64,000 nucleotides of DNA from assembly GCA_036787895.1 (NCBI GenBank), contig DAIQOK010000001.1, forward strand, positions 124,001-188,000, written 5' to 3'. This document shows positions 54,859-63,788 of the stretch, one piece after another. This DNA comes from UBA7662 sp036787895. GTDB taxonomy: Bacteria; Bacteroidota; Bacteroidia; UBA7662. A program made the position numbers and the translations under genes. The notes beneath the pieces are model-generated. The model ran no database searches. It was not told the DNA's origin and worked only from the letters and a program-made list of their open reading frames with translations. Positions within the stretch are counted from its first letter, which is position 1. Each line of letters starts with the position of its first letter.

Positions 54859-55250
54859 TCGAGAAACAAGGCTGCTTCATCTGCAGTTGGTACGGGACAG
54901 TGCTCATATTTGCCAAATACACGATACCGAATGCGCGCTATTCCGTTATACATGCCATCACGAAAAAATAAAGGCAAATAGCGAAAAACTGCAAACAAAC
55001 GCCATCCTCCGCCTAATAACCGCAACATTTCCAAAACGGCAGTAGATCGGTGATGTAGGCGGCCCTGATAATATAAAAGGACAGAATTACCGTCGACCTG
55101 AGGCAATTGAAGTGATTGGGCAAAATGGGAATCCAAGCTAGCAAAACGAAAAAGCCGCTTGTGGTCGTATCGGCGTAAAAAACGCACCGAAGCGTGACAC
55201 AAGCGGCAATAACCGTCGAACAACACGACAGGATGTTCGGTTTGTTTCAT
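54855..55250 (-). CDS. DCC-family thiol-disulfide oxidoreductase-like protein (DUF393)
   Basis: A small (131-residue) protein with the DCC signature D12-G-x-C15-x2-C18 (FDGYCRLCH), a CxxC redox site typical of DUF393, followed by the usual helical segment (AVLEMLRLLGG, RYLPLFFRDGMYNGIARIRYRVFG). Predicted as a thioredoxin-like redox protein, with no proven function. Stop shared with rluA; start overlaps the DUF349 stop by one base (TAATG), so it is read with the DUF349 gene. Confidence 0.9.
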   Translation of the reverse strand: MKQTEHPVVLFDGYCRLCHASVRFLRRYDHKRLFRFASLDSHFAQSLQLPQVDGNSVLLYYQGRLHHRSTAVLEMLRLLGGGWRLFAVFRYLPLFFRDGMYNGIARIRYRVFGKYEHCPVPTADEAALFLD

Positions 55251-57319
55251 TACACCTCCCGAAGGATAGCTAATTTCTGTTTGAGTTCAGCAATCTCAGC
55301 TTTGGCTTTGTTTATTTTTTGCTCAATCTCCTGTTTCAATAAATCGGCATTTTTGGAGTTTTTCGAAGCTGTGAAAAATTCCATATTATTTTCCCAAAGT
55401 GTGATGTCGCTGCTGAGTCCGTTAATGCGATTTTGAATCTGGAAATGCTCTTTACGCATGAGTTTGTCACCATCTTTGTCGTTTCTGATGGCTTCCACTT
55501 TGTTTTGGAAATTCATTTTCGACTTTTCGGCATGGCTTACTTTTAAGGTGTCGAAATGCGCATTGAGGGCCGTACGATATTTTTCCTGCACCTCTTTTTT
55601 GTCTTTGAGTGGTATAAACCCAATTTCAAGCCACGCTCTTTGAAAGGCTTTGAGTTGCTCTAAATCGGCGCTGCTGTTGCCAGTTCCTACAAACTTTTCA
55701 ATTTGTTCAATTAAAGCCAATTTTCTGGCCAGATTTTCTTCCTGACCTTTATCTTGAGAAGAGAAATGTTCGTTTTTGCGGTTGAAAAAGTTATCACAAG
55801 CGGTGCGAAAACGTTTCCAGATTTTATCGCTGTATTTTTTGGGAACAGGACCTATTTTTTTCCATTCTTTCTGCAAACGGATCAAAGCATCCGTCGATGA
55901 TTTCCAATCTTCACTGGCTTCCAAGGCCTCTGCCTGCTCACATAAGGTTGTTTTTTTGGTCAGATTGTCGAGTTGATCCTGACGGACATCTTTGTAGAAC
56001 TGGTTTTTAGCTTGATAAACCTGGTCGCAGGCGTCTTTAAAACGCTTCCAGATGCTTGTATTTTGGGCTTTAGGAGCAAAACCTATCGTTTTCCACTCGG
56101 CCTGAATAGCATCAACTGCCTCACTTATACGCTGCCAGCCATTGTGTTCCTTAGGCATATCTGTGAGTAGGGCCTCCACTTTCACACATAGCGCTTCCTT
56201 TTTGACTAAGTTTTGTTCTCTCTCGCCATCTAAAACATGGAAATAGGCTTTGCGCTTGTCGTAAATTTTGTCACTGGCTGCTTTGAACCTTTCCCAAATG
56301 GTTTCCTTCTGTTCACGAGGCACAGGACCCAACTGCTTCCAGTGTTCGTGAAGCTGATTGAGCATATCTATCGCTTTTTTGAGAGATGATTCCAGCAATA
56401 ATTCTTCGGCTTTCTCACAGAGTTCGGTTTTAGCCTCTAAATTTTTATGTAAATCGAGCTCCTTCAATTCGCGGTTGATGCGCAGATTATCGTAGAACTT
56501 ATCGATTAAAAAGTGGTAACGCTGCCACTGTTCCCGCCGTTGGTTAACAGCTACTGTGCCTACTTCTTTCCATTGTGCTTGTATGTCTTTCAGGCTATCG
56601 TGAGAGTGCTGGCCTTCTGATTCAACAAGCTCACGCAGTTTTTCGAGTAGCTCTTCCCGTTTGTTGAAATTGAGCAAAAGCTGCTGCTCCCGGTTTTCTT
56701 TTTCTTTGTGCCGGCGTTCGCTGTAGCGGGAGAGATGCTCGAGATACAGCAAATGCAGGGGATTGGGGATGGGGGCAAAATCATCGGCCTCATTGCCTTC
56801 TTCCAGAAAAGCGGCCAGTTTTATTCTTCTGTCCTGATCAAAATGGGTTTCAATCAGGTTTTTGAGAGTAAATACCTTGTTTTTTACCGTCTGGAGATTG
56901 TCGCTTTTTACAGCTTCCATAAAATGCTGCACCAAGGCGTCGATAGCCATGCCCTCGTAGTGCGTTTCGTCCTGGAGTTCTTCGGTTTCAGTGTCTTCTT
57001 CCTCTTCAGCATCAGGCAGGTCAGCGCCAGAGCTTTGGTGGACTAACATTTCTTCCCGGGCCATGGTGGTTGCTGCTTCGGTTTCGGATGCAACTTTAAC
57101 CTTTTTCGGATTTTCTTCAGCTGTAGATGGTTCTACATCGTCCACGGTTGTGGAGACACTGGCTGAAGCAGGAGTTGCTGTGGTTTGCGCAGGTTCGTCG
57201 GCAGTAACAGGCTCAATGCCCGCTTGTTCGGCAGGAGCATCGTTCGCATTGATTTCGGAAGTTGCTTTGACTTCTTCTCCCGATAATGCTTTGGAAGTGT
57301 TTTCTTTGTGGTCGTCCAT
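55250..57319 (-). CDS. DUF349 repeat protein
   Basis: A 689-residue, highly charged, largely helical protein. Residues 1-120 are a low-complexity Ala/Glu/Thr/Val-rich region, probably disordered. Then come five DUF349 repeats, each opening with a WK-[IVL]G-[VIF][AVP]P-like motif (WKEVGTVAV, WKQLGPVPR, WKTIGFAPK, WKKIGPVPK, WLEIGFIPL) and a helix ending in Phe-Tyr-like residues. The C-terminal ~90 residues form a coiled coil. No signal peptide or membrane helix, so cytoplasmic. DUF349 proteins are common in Bacteroidota; function unknown. It is read together with the DCC gene and divergent from the HMG-CoA-lyase-like gene. Confidence 0.92.
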   Translation of the reverse strand: MDDHKENTSKALSGEEVKATSEINANDAPAEQAGIEPVTADEPAQTTATPASASVSTTVDDVEPSTAEENPKKVKVASETEAATTMAREEMLVHQSSGADLPDAEEEEDTETEELQDETHYEGMAIDALVQHFMEAVKSDNLQTVKNKVFTLKNLIETHFDQDRRIKLAAFLEEGNEADDFAPIPNPLHLLYLEHLSRYSERRHKEKENREQQLLLNFNKREELLEKLRELVESEGQHSHDSLKDIQAQWKEVGTVAVNQRREQWQRYHFLIDKFYDNLRINRELKELDLHKNLEAKTELCEKAEELLLESSLKKAIDMLNQLHEHWKQLGPVPREQKETIWERFKAASDKIYDKRKAYFHVLDGEREQNLVKKEALCVKVEALLTDMPKEHNGWQRISEAVDAIQAEWKTIGFAPKAQNTSIWKRFKDACDQVYQAKNQFYKDVRQDQLDNLTKKTTLCEQAEALEASEDWKSSTDALIRLQKEWKKIGPVPKKYSDKIWKRFRTACDNFFNRKNEHFSSQDKGQEENLARKLALIEQIEKFVGTGNSSADLEQLKAFQRAWLEIGFIPLKDKKEVQEKYRTALNAHFDTLKVSHAEKSKMNFQNKVEAIRNDKDGDKLMRKEHFQIQNRINGLSSDITLWENNMEFFTASKNSKNADLLKQEIEQKINKAKAEIAELKQKLAILREV

Positions 57320-57432
57320 GATAAATTGGTGCTGTATTTCCGCTCAAGGCGAAAAAACGCTGAAAATTACAAGGATTTGAGCCAATTTCAAAGGAATAGC
57401 CACTGCAAAACCACAATGAAAGCAAAATAATA

Positions 57433-58308
57433 ATGTCGAAGGACCAAGCTACCATCAAAATAATCGAATGTCCGCGCGATGCCATGCAGGGAATTCACGA
57501 TTTTATTCCTACCCAGGTGAAGGCCGATTATATCAACGCGCTGCTGGGAATTGGCTTTGATACCATCGATTTCGGTAGTTTTGTAGCACCCCAGGCTATA
57601 CCTCAGTTAAAGGATACAGCTGAAGTATTGGACAAATTGGATTTAAGCCAATCAGCCACCAAATTGCTGGCTATTGTGGCTAATTTGCGAGGTGCTAAAA
57701 CTGCTGCTGCATTCGAACAAATTCACTACCTCGGTTTTCCATTTTCAGTTTCTGAGATCTTTCAAATCAGGAATACCAATGCCACGATTGAAGAGTCATT
57801 TGCAACAGTTTGTCGCATACAGGACGTTTGTTTGCAGCAGCAGAAAACGCTGGTTGTCTACTTGTCTATGGGATTTGGCAATCCTTATGGTGAAAAATAC
57901 AGCCCTGAATTGGTGGCGAGATGGGTCGACCGCCTGAGCAGTGTGGGTATTGGCATACTTTCATTTTCAGATACGGTAGGCGTGGCTAAACCAGAAAGTA
58001 TCAGCGCTTTATACGAACATATTACCCCTAATTTTCCGGAAGTAGAATTTGGGGTGCATCTGCACAGTCACCCACATACCCGCATCGAGAAGCTGGAAGC
58101 CGCATTTAAAAGTGGCTGCAGCCGGTTCGATGGGGCATTATTGGGTTTCGGTGGTTGTCCAATGGCCAAAGATGATTTGGTTGGAAATATGGCAACTGAA
58201 GTTATGGTCGATTTTTTCAAAGCCAAGGAACTCAGCCTGCAATTGGATGAAGCTGCGCTTTTTGAAGCACAAGCTTTGGCTACCCAATTGTTTTCGACCT
58301 ACCACTAG
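57433..58308 (+). CDS. hydroxymethylglutaryl-CoA lyase-like enzyme
   Basis: TIM-barrel HMGL-like enzyme, which in its best known role cleaves HMG-CoA to acetoacetate and acetyl-CoA in leucine breakdown. Catalytic residues are present: R15 and D16 in ECPRDAMQG, H208 and H210 of the metal site in VHLHSH, C242 in GGCPMAKDD, and the following GNMATE with its Asn. 291 residues fits. Other members of the superfamily use related aldol chemistry, so the exact substrate is unproven. It stands alone on the plus strand. Confidence 0.9.
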   Translation: MSKDQATIKIIECPRDAMQGIHDFIPTQVKADYINALLGIGFDTIDFGSFVAPQAIPQLKDTAEVLDKLDLSQSATKLLAIVANLRGAKTAAAFEQIHYLGFPFSVSEIFQIRNTNATIEESFATVCRIQDVCLQQQKTLVVYLSMGFGNPYGEKYSPELVARWVDRLSSVGIGILSFSDTVGVAKPESISALYEHITPNFPEVEFGVHLHSHPHTRIEKLEAAFKSGCSRFDGALLGFGGCPMAKDDLVGNMATEVMVDFFKAKELSLQLDEAALFEAQALATQLFSTYH

Positions 58309-58365
58309 GGGCGGCTCGTCAGACCAATGACGCCATATGTAAAAATTATAGGCGATTTCTGTTAA

Positions 58366-58395
58366 TTTGTAAAACCCTCATATTCAGTAGTTTTG
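58366..58395 (+). promoter_or_regulatory. complete Bacteroidota-type promoter for the cytochrome gene
   Basis: TTTG at 58366-58369, 18-base spacer, TAGTTTTG at 58388-58395 (matches TAnnTTTG). This is the best full -33/-7 pair in the window; a start near 58400 would give a ~20-base leader to the ATG at 58421. Confidence 0.7.
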
Positions 58396-58420
58396 CGGTT
58401 CAATCAAACCCTACTACACC

Positions 58421-59293
58421 ATGAAAAAAATGCTTAAATGGACTGGCCTTGTGCTCCTCAGCCTCTCCAGTCTCGCTCTCATCTTCTTCCTCTACATCAA
58501 TTATCGTTTTAATGCCAGTCTCCATCAGGTTTTTACCGGTTATGAGGTCGAAGCTATAGAACTGAGCAGCGATTCGGCTGTGCTTGCTGATGGTGAAAGA
58601 CTCACCTTTATAAAAGGCTGTCGCGACTGTCATGGGAAACAGCTGGAAGGTAGAAATTTTATTGATTTGCCCGATCTCGGCCTGGTTCGCACTACCAATT
58701 TAACCGGCCGTGGTAGCAGGGCCGACTGGCAGGTATCGGATTGGATGCTTGCGTTGAAACACGGTGTTGACCAACAACAAAAAGCACTTTTTGTAATGCC
58801 GGCACACGAAACCGCCCTGATGTCGAAAAAGGACATGACTGCACTTATATCTTATTTGCAATCTATACCTGCCTATGGTGAAGAAGTTGAAAGAAAGGTA
58901 GACGCTACTTTTTTGATGAAGGCTTTAGCTGTCTTAGATAAACTGCCTGCTTTCAACGCTAAAAAAATTGATCACCAGGCCAGCTTAAGAACAGATGTCG
59001 TTGAAGCAGCAACCCCTGCTTATGGACAGTATTTAGCTGTTAGCTGCATTGGTTGTCACCGCGACAATCTTAAAGGAGGTGACCCGATTGCCCCAGGCTT
59101 CCCACCGGTGCCGGATATTACCAAAAGCGGTGCTGGTGGTAGATGGACGCTCGATCAACTGAAAGCCACTTTACGCTACGGTAAAACACCGGAAGGGAAA
59201 ATTCTGAACCCGGAGTATATGCCTTGGCCAATGGCAGCAGCCATGACAGATATGGAAATGGAGGCCCTCTATCTGTATCTACAAGAAATTTAA
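58421..59293 (+). CDS. diheme c-type cytochrome
   Basis: 290 residues with an N-terminal membrane anchor (about 8-28) and two CXXCH heme sites, C67-C70-H71 (CRDCH) and C209-C212-H213 (CIGCH), each followed by a Met-containing stretch (MPAHE and MPWPM) that could give the sixth iron ligand. It is thus an exported, probably membrane-bound electron carrier with two class I cytochrome domains. Partner unknown; the neighbouring alcohol dehydrogenase is an NAD-type enzyme and need not be related. The last four bases (TTAA) are shared with the opposite stop. Confidence 0.92.
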   Translation: MKKMLKWTGLVLLSLSSLALIFFLYINYRFNASLHQVFTGYEVEAIELSSDSAVLADGERLTFIKGCRDCHGKQLEGRNFIDLPDLGLVRTTNLTGRGSRADWQVSDWMLALKHGVDQQQKALFVMPAHETALMSKKDMTALISYLQSIPAYGEEVERKVDATFLMKALAVLDKLPAFNAKKIDHQASLRTDVVEAATPAYGQYLAVSCIGCHRDNLKGGDPIAPGFPPVPDITKSGAGGRWTLDQLKATLRYGKTPEGKILNPEYMPWPMAAAMTDMEMEALYLYLQEI

Positions 59294-60435
59294 GCCATTA
59301 AATCCAGCATGGCTTTGTAATCGGCTGATTTCATATCGAAAAAAGCACCTTTGACCTTGTTTGCCTCCAAAGTTTGCAATATCAAGGCGTGTTTGTCTTT
59401 ACCAATACCCCAATCGCTCAGGCGTTTTGGGGTTTTTATTTGGTCATAGAAGTTTTCCAGCGCAACAATAAAATCGGATCCCACAGCACTTGGACCAAGA
59501 ACGGTTTGTGCCAATACGTCAAGTTTATGGCCAATCTGATTTTGAAAATGTTTCATCCAGGCTGGGTAGACAATTGATAAGCCTGCACCGTGCGGAATAT
59601 CAAAAAGCACGCTCAACACATGTTCAAAGCTATGCACACCAAAATCTCCGGTTCTTTTCCCTGCCTGCAGACTTCCATTTAAAGCTATGGTTGATAACCA
59701 TAGTATGTTGGCCCGGGCTTGGTAATTCTTGCCATCGTTTATCACCTGCGGACCATATTGAAAACCCAGTTTGACTACCTCTGTGGCAAAGGCATCTGAA
59801 AGCGGGGCAGGGTCGGTGCTGAAATACAATTCAAAAGTGTGAGCCAGCATATCGGCCACACCATAAGCGGTGTAATTGGCAGGGACAGTATATGTAAATT
59901 CCGGATCGAGATAGGAAATTTTAGGGTACAAAAGTTCATGGCCCCAACCGCGTTTGTGTTGATTTTCGGTATCCTGAAGCACGGTGAAACGATTCATTTC
60001 CGTACCAGTGGCAGCAAGGGTGAGTACAACCAGCAGGGGTAAGGCATTTTTGGGTTGGATGCCTTTTCCGGCATAAAACTCCCACACACTGTGGTCGACA
60101 TAAACCCCGGCACAAACCGCTTTGGCGGTATCAATCACCGAACCGCCACCAACAGCAATTATCATATCAGCACCGTACAATTTGGCGGCTTCAACTGCAG
60201 CATCGGCCAGCTCATATTCCGGATTCGACTTAACGCCCTCAAATAAGCGCCACTCAAGCTGATTGCTATCCAGGCTATCAGTAACTTTTTTGAGTATGCC
60301 ATTCGACTTGACTGAACCTTTTCCTATAATAATTAAAGCCTTTTGACCTGTTCTAGCGGCTTCTGGACCTAATTTTTCGAGAACTCCTTTACCAAAATGG
60401 AGGCGGGTTGGATTAAAAGCAGTAAAATTGAGCAT
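59290..60435 (-). CDS. iron-containing alcohol dehydrogenase
   Basis: Group III (Fe-ADH) enzyme of the butanol dehydrogenase (BdhA/YqhD-like) type. The NAD(P)-binding AVGGGSVIDTAKA is clear, and the metal ligands are the Asp and His in GVADMLAH, the first His of HSFEHVLS and the His in IPHGAGL. Length 381 is standard. Likely reduces or oxidises small aldehydes and alcohols; cofactor preference is not readable. Convergent with the cytochrome gene, sharing a TTAA. Confidence 0.94.
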   Translation of the reverse strand: MLNFTAFNPTRLHFGKGVLEKLGPEAARTGQKALIIIGKGSVKSNGILKKVTDSLDSNQLEWRLFEGVKSNPEYELADAAVEAAKLYGADMIIAVGGGSVIDTAKAVCAGVYVDHSVWEFYAGKGIQPKNALPLLVVLTLAATGTEMNRFTVLQDTENQHKRGWGHELLYPKISYLDPEFTYTVPANYTAYGVADMLAHTFELYFSTDPAPLSDAFATEVVKLGFQYGPQVINDGKNYQARANILWLSTIALNGSLQAGKRTGDFGVHSFEHVLSVLFDIPHGAGLSIVYPAWMKHFQNQIGHKLDVLAQTVLGPSAVGSDFIVALENFYDQIKTPKRLSDWGIGKDKHALILQTLEANKVKGAFFDMKSADYKAMLDLMA

Positions 60436-60499
60436 AGTAGTGGGAGGCTAAAACCTACCATGAACATACAGCAATAGGTATAAAAAAGTTTGTTTTAAT

Positions 60500-61300
60500 A
60501 TGAAAAGCATACAAAACTGGCACCCCAAAAAGGTCTATCTCTTTTTGATTTTGGGCGGTTTTTTCATCGCTAATGCCTTATTGGCTGAGTTTATCGGGGT
60601 GAAAATATTTTCCTTAGAAGCAAGTCTGGGGCTGAAAGCAGTGAATTGGTCTTTTTTTGGTATCGACAAACTAAGTTTTAATCTCACTGCAGGTGTGTTA
60701 CTTTGGCCGGTGGTATTTGTAATGACTGACATCATCAATGAATATTACGGTCGTAAGGGTGTGCAGGCATTTTCGTATTTCGCCGCCATACTCATTGCTT
60801 TCGCCTTTGTGATGGTTTATCTGTCCATTGCCCTTGTGCCCGCAGATTTTTGGCCAGCAAGCCAACAAGAGCGAGGTGTGGCGGATATGCAACTAGCCTT
60901 TAACGCCATTTTTGGTCAGGGTTTATGGATAATTATTGGCTCCCTTTGCGCTTTTTTGGTCGGGCAGTTTGTCGACGTTTTCATATTTCATCGGGTAAAA
61001 AAGTTGACAAGCGAAAAGTATATCTGGGCCAGAGCCACGGGTTCCACCCTGGTGTCGCAGTTTATCGACAGCTTTGTTGTACTTTTTATTGCTTTTTATT
61101 TGGGTGCCGGCTGGAAAATGGAGTTGGTCTTGAGTATTTGTATCATAAACTATTTTTACAAATTCAGCGCTGCAATATTGCTTACACCAGCCATTTATGG
61201 GGTTCATCATCTGATCGAAAATTACCTGGGGCAGGAGCTGGCCTCCCAAATGAAAAATGAAGCCCATGCGGATAAGGCTGTTTTAAGCGAATCGACTTGA
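60500..61300 (+). CDS. VUT-family transporter, probable queuosine precursor transporter
   Basis: A 266-residue inner-membrane protein with about 6-7 helices, of the VUT (PF02592, YhhQ) family, members of which import queuosine precursors such as preQ0 and preQ1. Family features are the N-terminal NALLAEFIGVKIF, the MTDIINEYYGRK loop and the ATGSTLVSQFIDSFVV stretch. The C-terminus is hydrophilic. Substrate is inferred from the family; no queuosine synthesis gene is beside it. Confidence 0.9.
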   Translation: MKSIQNWHPKKVYLFLILGGFFIANALLAEFIGVKIFSLEASLGLKAVNWSFFGIDKLSFNLTAGVLLWPVVFVMTDIINEYYGRKGVQAFSYFAAILIAFAFVMVYLSIALVPADFWPASQQERGVADMQLAFNAIFGQGLWIIIGSLCAFLVGQFVDVFIFHRVKKLTSEKYIWARATGSTLVSQFIDSFVVLFIAFYLGAGWKMELVLSICIINYFYKFSAAILLTPAIYGVHHLIENYLGQELASQMKNEAHADKAVLSEST

Positions 61301-61312
61301 AAGAGTTTTAGC

Positions 61313-61320
61313 TAAATTTG
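61313..61320 (+). promoter_or_regulatory. candidate -7 promoter element for the DUF6580 gene
   Basis: TAAATTTG followed by CTCAC, a full match to TAnnTTTG, 18 bases before the ATG at 61339. A -33 box at the right spacing is not obvious. Confidence 0.45.
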
Positions 61321-61338
61321 CTCACTTAAATCCGATTT

Positions 61339-61893
61339 ATGCAAACCAACCATACCCGTTTACTCACGCTGGGTGCCATCATTATAGGGCTGGCGCTAAC
61401 CCGACTCTTACCTCACCCGGTTAATTTTTCACCCATGGCAGCCATTGCACTTTTCGGTGGTGCCTATTTGATGAAAAACAGTCAGAAATACGGCATAATG
61501 CTTCTGGCAGCGATATTGAGTGATGTACTGGTGAATAGTATTTTGTACAGCTACTACGACTTGGGTTATATCATTCAAGCTGACACCCTGGGAATATATG
61601 CTTGTTATATGTTCTTCGTTTGGATGGGTAGCAGCATCAAAACTGCCAATGTAAAATCGGTAGGAACGCGTTCATTGATAGCCTCAGCTGTCTTTTTCCT
61701 GGTCTCCAACCTCTTGGTGTGGCAGGGTAGCGGTTTTTACACATCCGATTGGAGTGGGTTAGTGGCCTGTTATACAGCGGCACTTCCTTTCCTGCAAAAT
61801 AGTTTTGCCGGTGATTTGTTGTTCAGCGCTGTCACCTTCGGAGGATTCGCCTATTTGCAAAAGCGCGTGCCTGCACTGGCTATTCAGTCTTGA
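61339..61893 (+). CDS. DUF6580 membrane protein
   Basis: 184 residues, about five membrane helices. The N-terminal TRLLPHPVNFSPMAAIALFGGAY is typical of DUF6580, a family common in Bacteroidota whose function is unknown; the general plan recalls the substrate-binding S component of ECF transporters, which is inference. Ends just before a bidirectional terminator. Confidence 0.85.
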   Translation: MQTNHTRLLTLGAIIIGLALTRLLPHPVNFSPMAAIALFGGAYLMKNSQKYGIMLLAAILSDVLVNSILYSYYDLGYIIQADTLGIYACYMFFVWMGSSIKTANVKSVGTRSLIASAVFFLVSNLLVWQGSGFYTSDWSGLVACYTAALPFLQNSFAGDLLFSAVTFGGFAYLQKRVPALAIQS

Positions 61894-61912
61894 AAGAAAT
61901 TACAACCCATAA

Positions 61913-61946
61913 AAAAGCCCGATGGTTAACCAACCATCGGGCTTTT
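61913..61946. terminator. bidirectional terminator between DUF6580 and icd
   Basis: A perfect 15-bp stem (AAAAGCCCGATGGTT / AACCATCGGGCTTTT) with a four-base loop AACC, the strongest hairpin in the window, with A and T runs on its two sides; serves both convergent genes. Confidence 0.95.
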
Positions 61947-61964
61947 GTTTTAATCCTGCTCTTA

Positions 61965-63191
61965 TTAGCTCAGCTTGGCACTGAGATTCTGGTTTAATTT
62001 ATCGAGGAATTCTTCGGTATTGAGGTAATGTTCACCATGATTTACCTTATTTCCATGTATACAAACAGCGAGGTCTTTGGTCATGTGTCCAGCTTCAACT
62101 GTTTCAACACATACAGCTTCGAGTTTCTCACAGAAATCTATAAGCGCTTGATTGTTATCCAATTTACCCCGAAATGCTAAACCTCTAGTCCAAGCAAATA
62201 TACTTGCAATAGGGTTGGTGCTGGTCGCCTTACCTTGCTGGTAGTTACGGTAGTGACGGGTAACGGTACCATGAGCTGCTTCAGCTTCCATGGTTTTGCC
62301 ATCAGGCGTTACCAGTACAGAAGTCATTAAGCCTAATGATCCAAAACCTTGGGCAACAGTGTCGGACTGAACATCACCATCGTAGTTTTTACAAGCCCAT
62401 ACGAAGTTTCCATGCCATTTGAGGGCAGAAGCTACCATATCATCAATCAATCGGTGCTCATAGGTGATACCGGCAGCGTCAAAAGCTGATTTAAACTCTT
62501 TTTGGTAGATATCTTCGAAAATGTCCTTAAAACGACCATCATATTTTTTGAGGATGGTGTTTTTGGTCGATAAATACAAAGGCCACTTTTTGATGAGAGC
62601 CTGGTTAAAACAAGCCCGGGCAAAGCCAATTATCGACTCGTCTGTATTGTACATGGCCAGTGCAACACCGTCGTTTTTGAAGTTGTAGACTTCGTGTTGG
62701 ATCAGCTGTCCATCTTCACCTTCAAATTTGATAGTGAGCTTGCCTTTACCTTTCACCACGAAGTCGGTAGCACGATATTGGTCTCCAAAGGCATGTCGTC
62801 CGATGCAAATAGGTGCTGTCCAGTTCGGAACCAAGCGGGGGATGTTATTGATCACTATGGGCTCGCGGAAAACGGTACCGTCCAAAATGTTCCGTATGGT
62901 GCCATTGGGCGACTTCCACATTTGTTTCAGCTTAAACTCTTCCACACGCGCCTCATCCGGGGTGATGGTGGCGCATTTGATACCAACATTATATTTTTTG
63001 ATGGCCTCGGCAGCATCAATGGTAACCTGGTCGTCGGTTTTATCGCGGTTTTCCATGCCTAAATCGAAATATTTGATATCCAAATCGAGATAGGGCAGAA
63101 TGAGTTTCTCCTTGATATACTGCCAAATGATGCGGGTCATTTCATCGCCATCCAGTTCAACCACCGGATGAGCTACTTTAATTTTATTCAT
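61965..63191 (-). CDS. icd: NADP-dependent isocitrate dehydrogenase, eukaryote-like type
   Basis: Oxidises isocitrate to 2-oxoglutarate in the citric acid cycle. It is of the homodimeric, eukaryote-like (subfamily II) type: the opening VVELDGDEMTRIIWQ, KCATITPDEARVEEF, SPNGTIRNILDGTVFREPI and AHGTVTRHYR are characteristic; the last includes the Arg and His used for NADP specificity. 408 residues is standard. Confidence 0.97.
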   Translation of the reverse strand: MNKIKVAHPVVELDGDEMTRIIWQYIKEKLILPYLDLDIKYFDLGMENRDKTDDQVTIDAAEAIKKYNVGIKCATITPDEARVEEFKLKQMWKSPNGTIRNILDGTVFREPIVINNIPRLVPNWTAPICIGRHAFGDQYRATDFVVKGKGKLTIKFEGEDGQLIQHEVYNFKNDGVALAMYNTDESIIGFARACFNQALIKKWPLYLSTKNTILKKYDGRFKDIFEDIYQKEFKSAFDAAGITYEHRLIDDMVASALKWHGNFVWACKNYDGDVQSDTVAQGFGSLGLMTSVLVTPDGKTMEAEAAHGTVTRHYRNYQQGKATSTNPIASIFAWTRGLAFRGKLDNNQALIDFCEKLEAVCVETVEAGHMTKDLAVCIHGNKVNHGEHYLNTEEFLDKLNQNLSAKLS

Positions 63192-63347
63192 AGCGAAGGA
63201 TTATGGGTCACAATGTTAATGATTTTGGGGCTGAAAGGAAAGCAGGAACTATCCAAAACCCGATTATGAAAGTTACGGATGTGTTAAGCTTGTGCCTAGT
63301 GCTGGTTTAATGCCTTGAATTATGGAAATTGCAGTGTGAATCGACAT

Positions 63348-63788
63348 ATGCAGGCGTTCTTTAAGCAATTGAAACAATTGCTCGTTTCCGGCATGACAGC
63401 TGAAAAATGGGCAGCTTCTGCATGTTTTGGTTTGGTAGCAGCTTTGTTTCCAGTCATTGGACCTGTGACACTGGTCAGCATCGGGGTGTGTTGGATAGCA
63501 CGACTCAATCTTCCCCTCGTGATGGTGATACTGTATGGTTTATATCCGATTCAATTGGCACTAATTTTACCTTTCACCTGGCTGGGCAGCCAAATTACGG
63601 GTTGGCAACTGCCGGCTGACTTCGCGTTCAATGATTTAATGAGCCTTTCCGGTCGTTTTGGCAGAGAAGCTTTGCACTGGCTTATGGCGGCTATACTCGG
63701 CTGGGCATTGATTTTATTGCCTTTGAGTTTGGGCATCTATCCGATGCTTTTACGTTATGCCCGTCGCATTTCCAGCACAGCCAACTAG
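63348..63788 (+). CDS. DUF2062-like membrane protein
   Basis: A short (146-residue) membrane protein with about three helices. The ACFGLVAALFPVIGPVTLVSIGVCWIARLNLPLV core resembles DUF2062 by its Gly-Pro-rich helix followed by an R-N-P-like turn; function unknown. The frame opens at a TTG (63315); the ATG at 63348 and a GTG at 63336 are more likely starts. Its stop codon overlaps that of the opposite gene (shared CTAG). Confidence 0.72.
   Translation: MQAFFKQLKQLLVSGMTAEKWAASACFGLVAALFPVIGPVTLVSIGVCWIARLNLPLVMVILYGLYPIQLALILPFTWLGSQITGWQLPADFAFNDLMSLSGRFGREALHWLMAAILGWALILLPLSLGIYPMLLRYARRISSTAN

Noticed and set aside
58313..58335. Hairpin CGTCA...TGACG after the HMG-CoA-lyase-like gene as a terminator
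   Set aside because: The stem is only 5 bp and no T run follows.
63192..63347. RNA gene in the icd/DUF2062 divergent space
   Set aside because: No cloverleaf or stable hairpin could be traced, and the space is a normal size for two divergent promoters.
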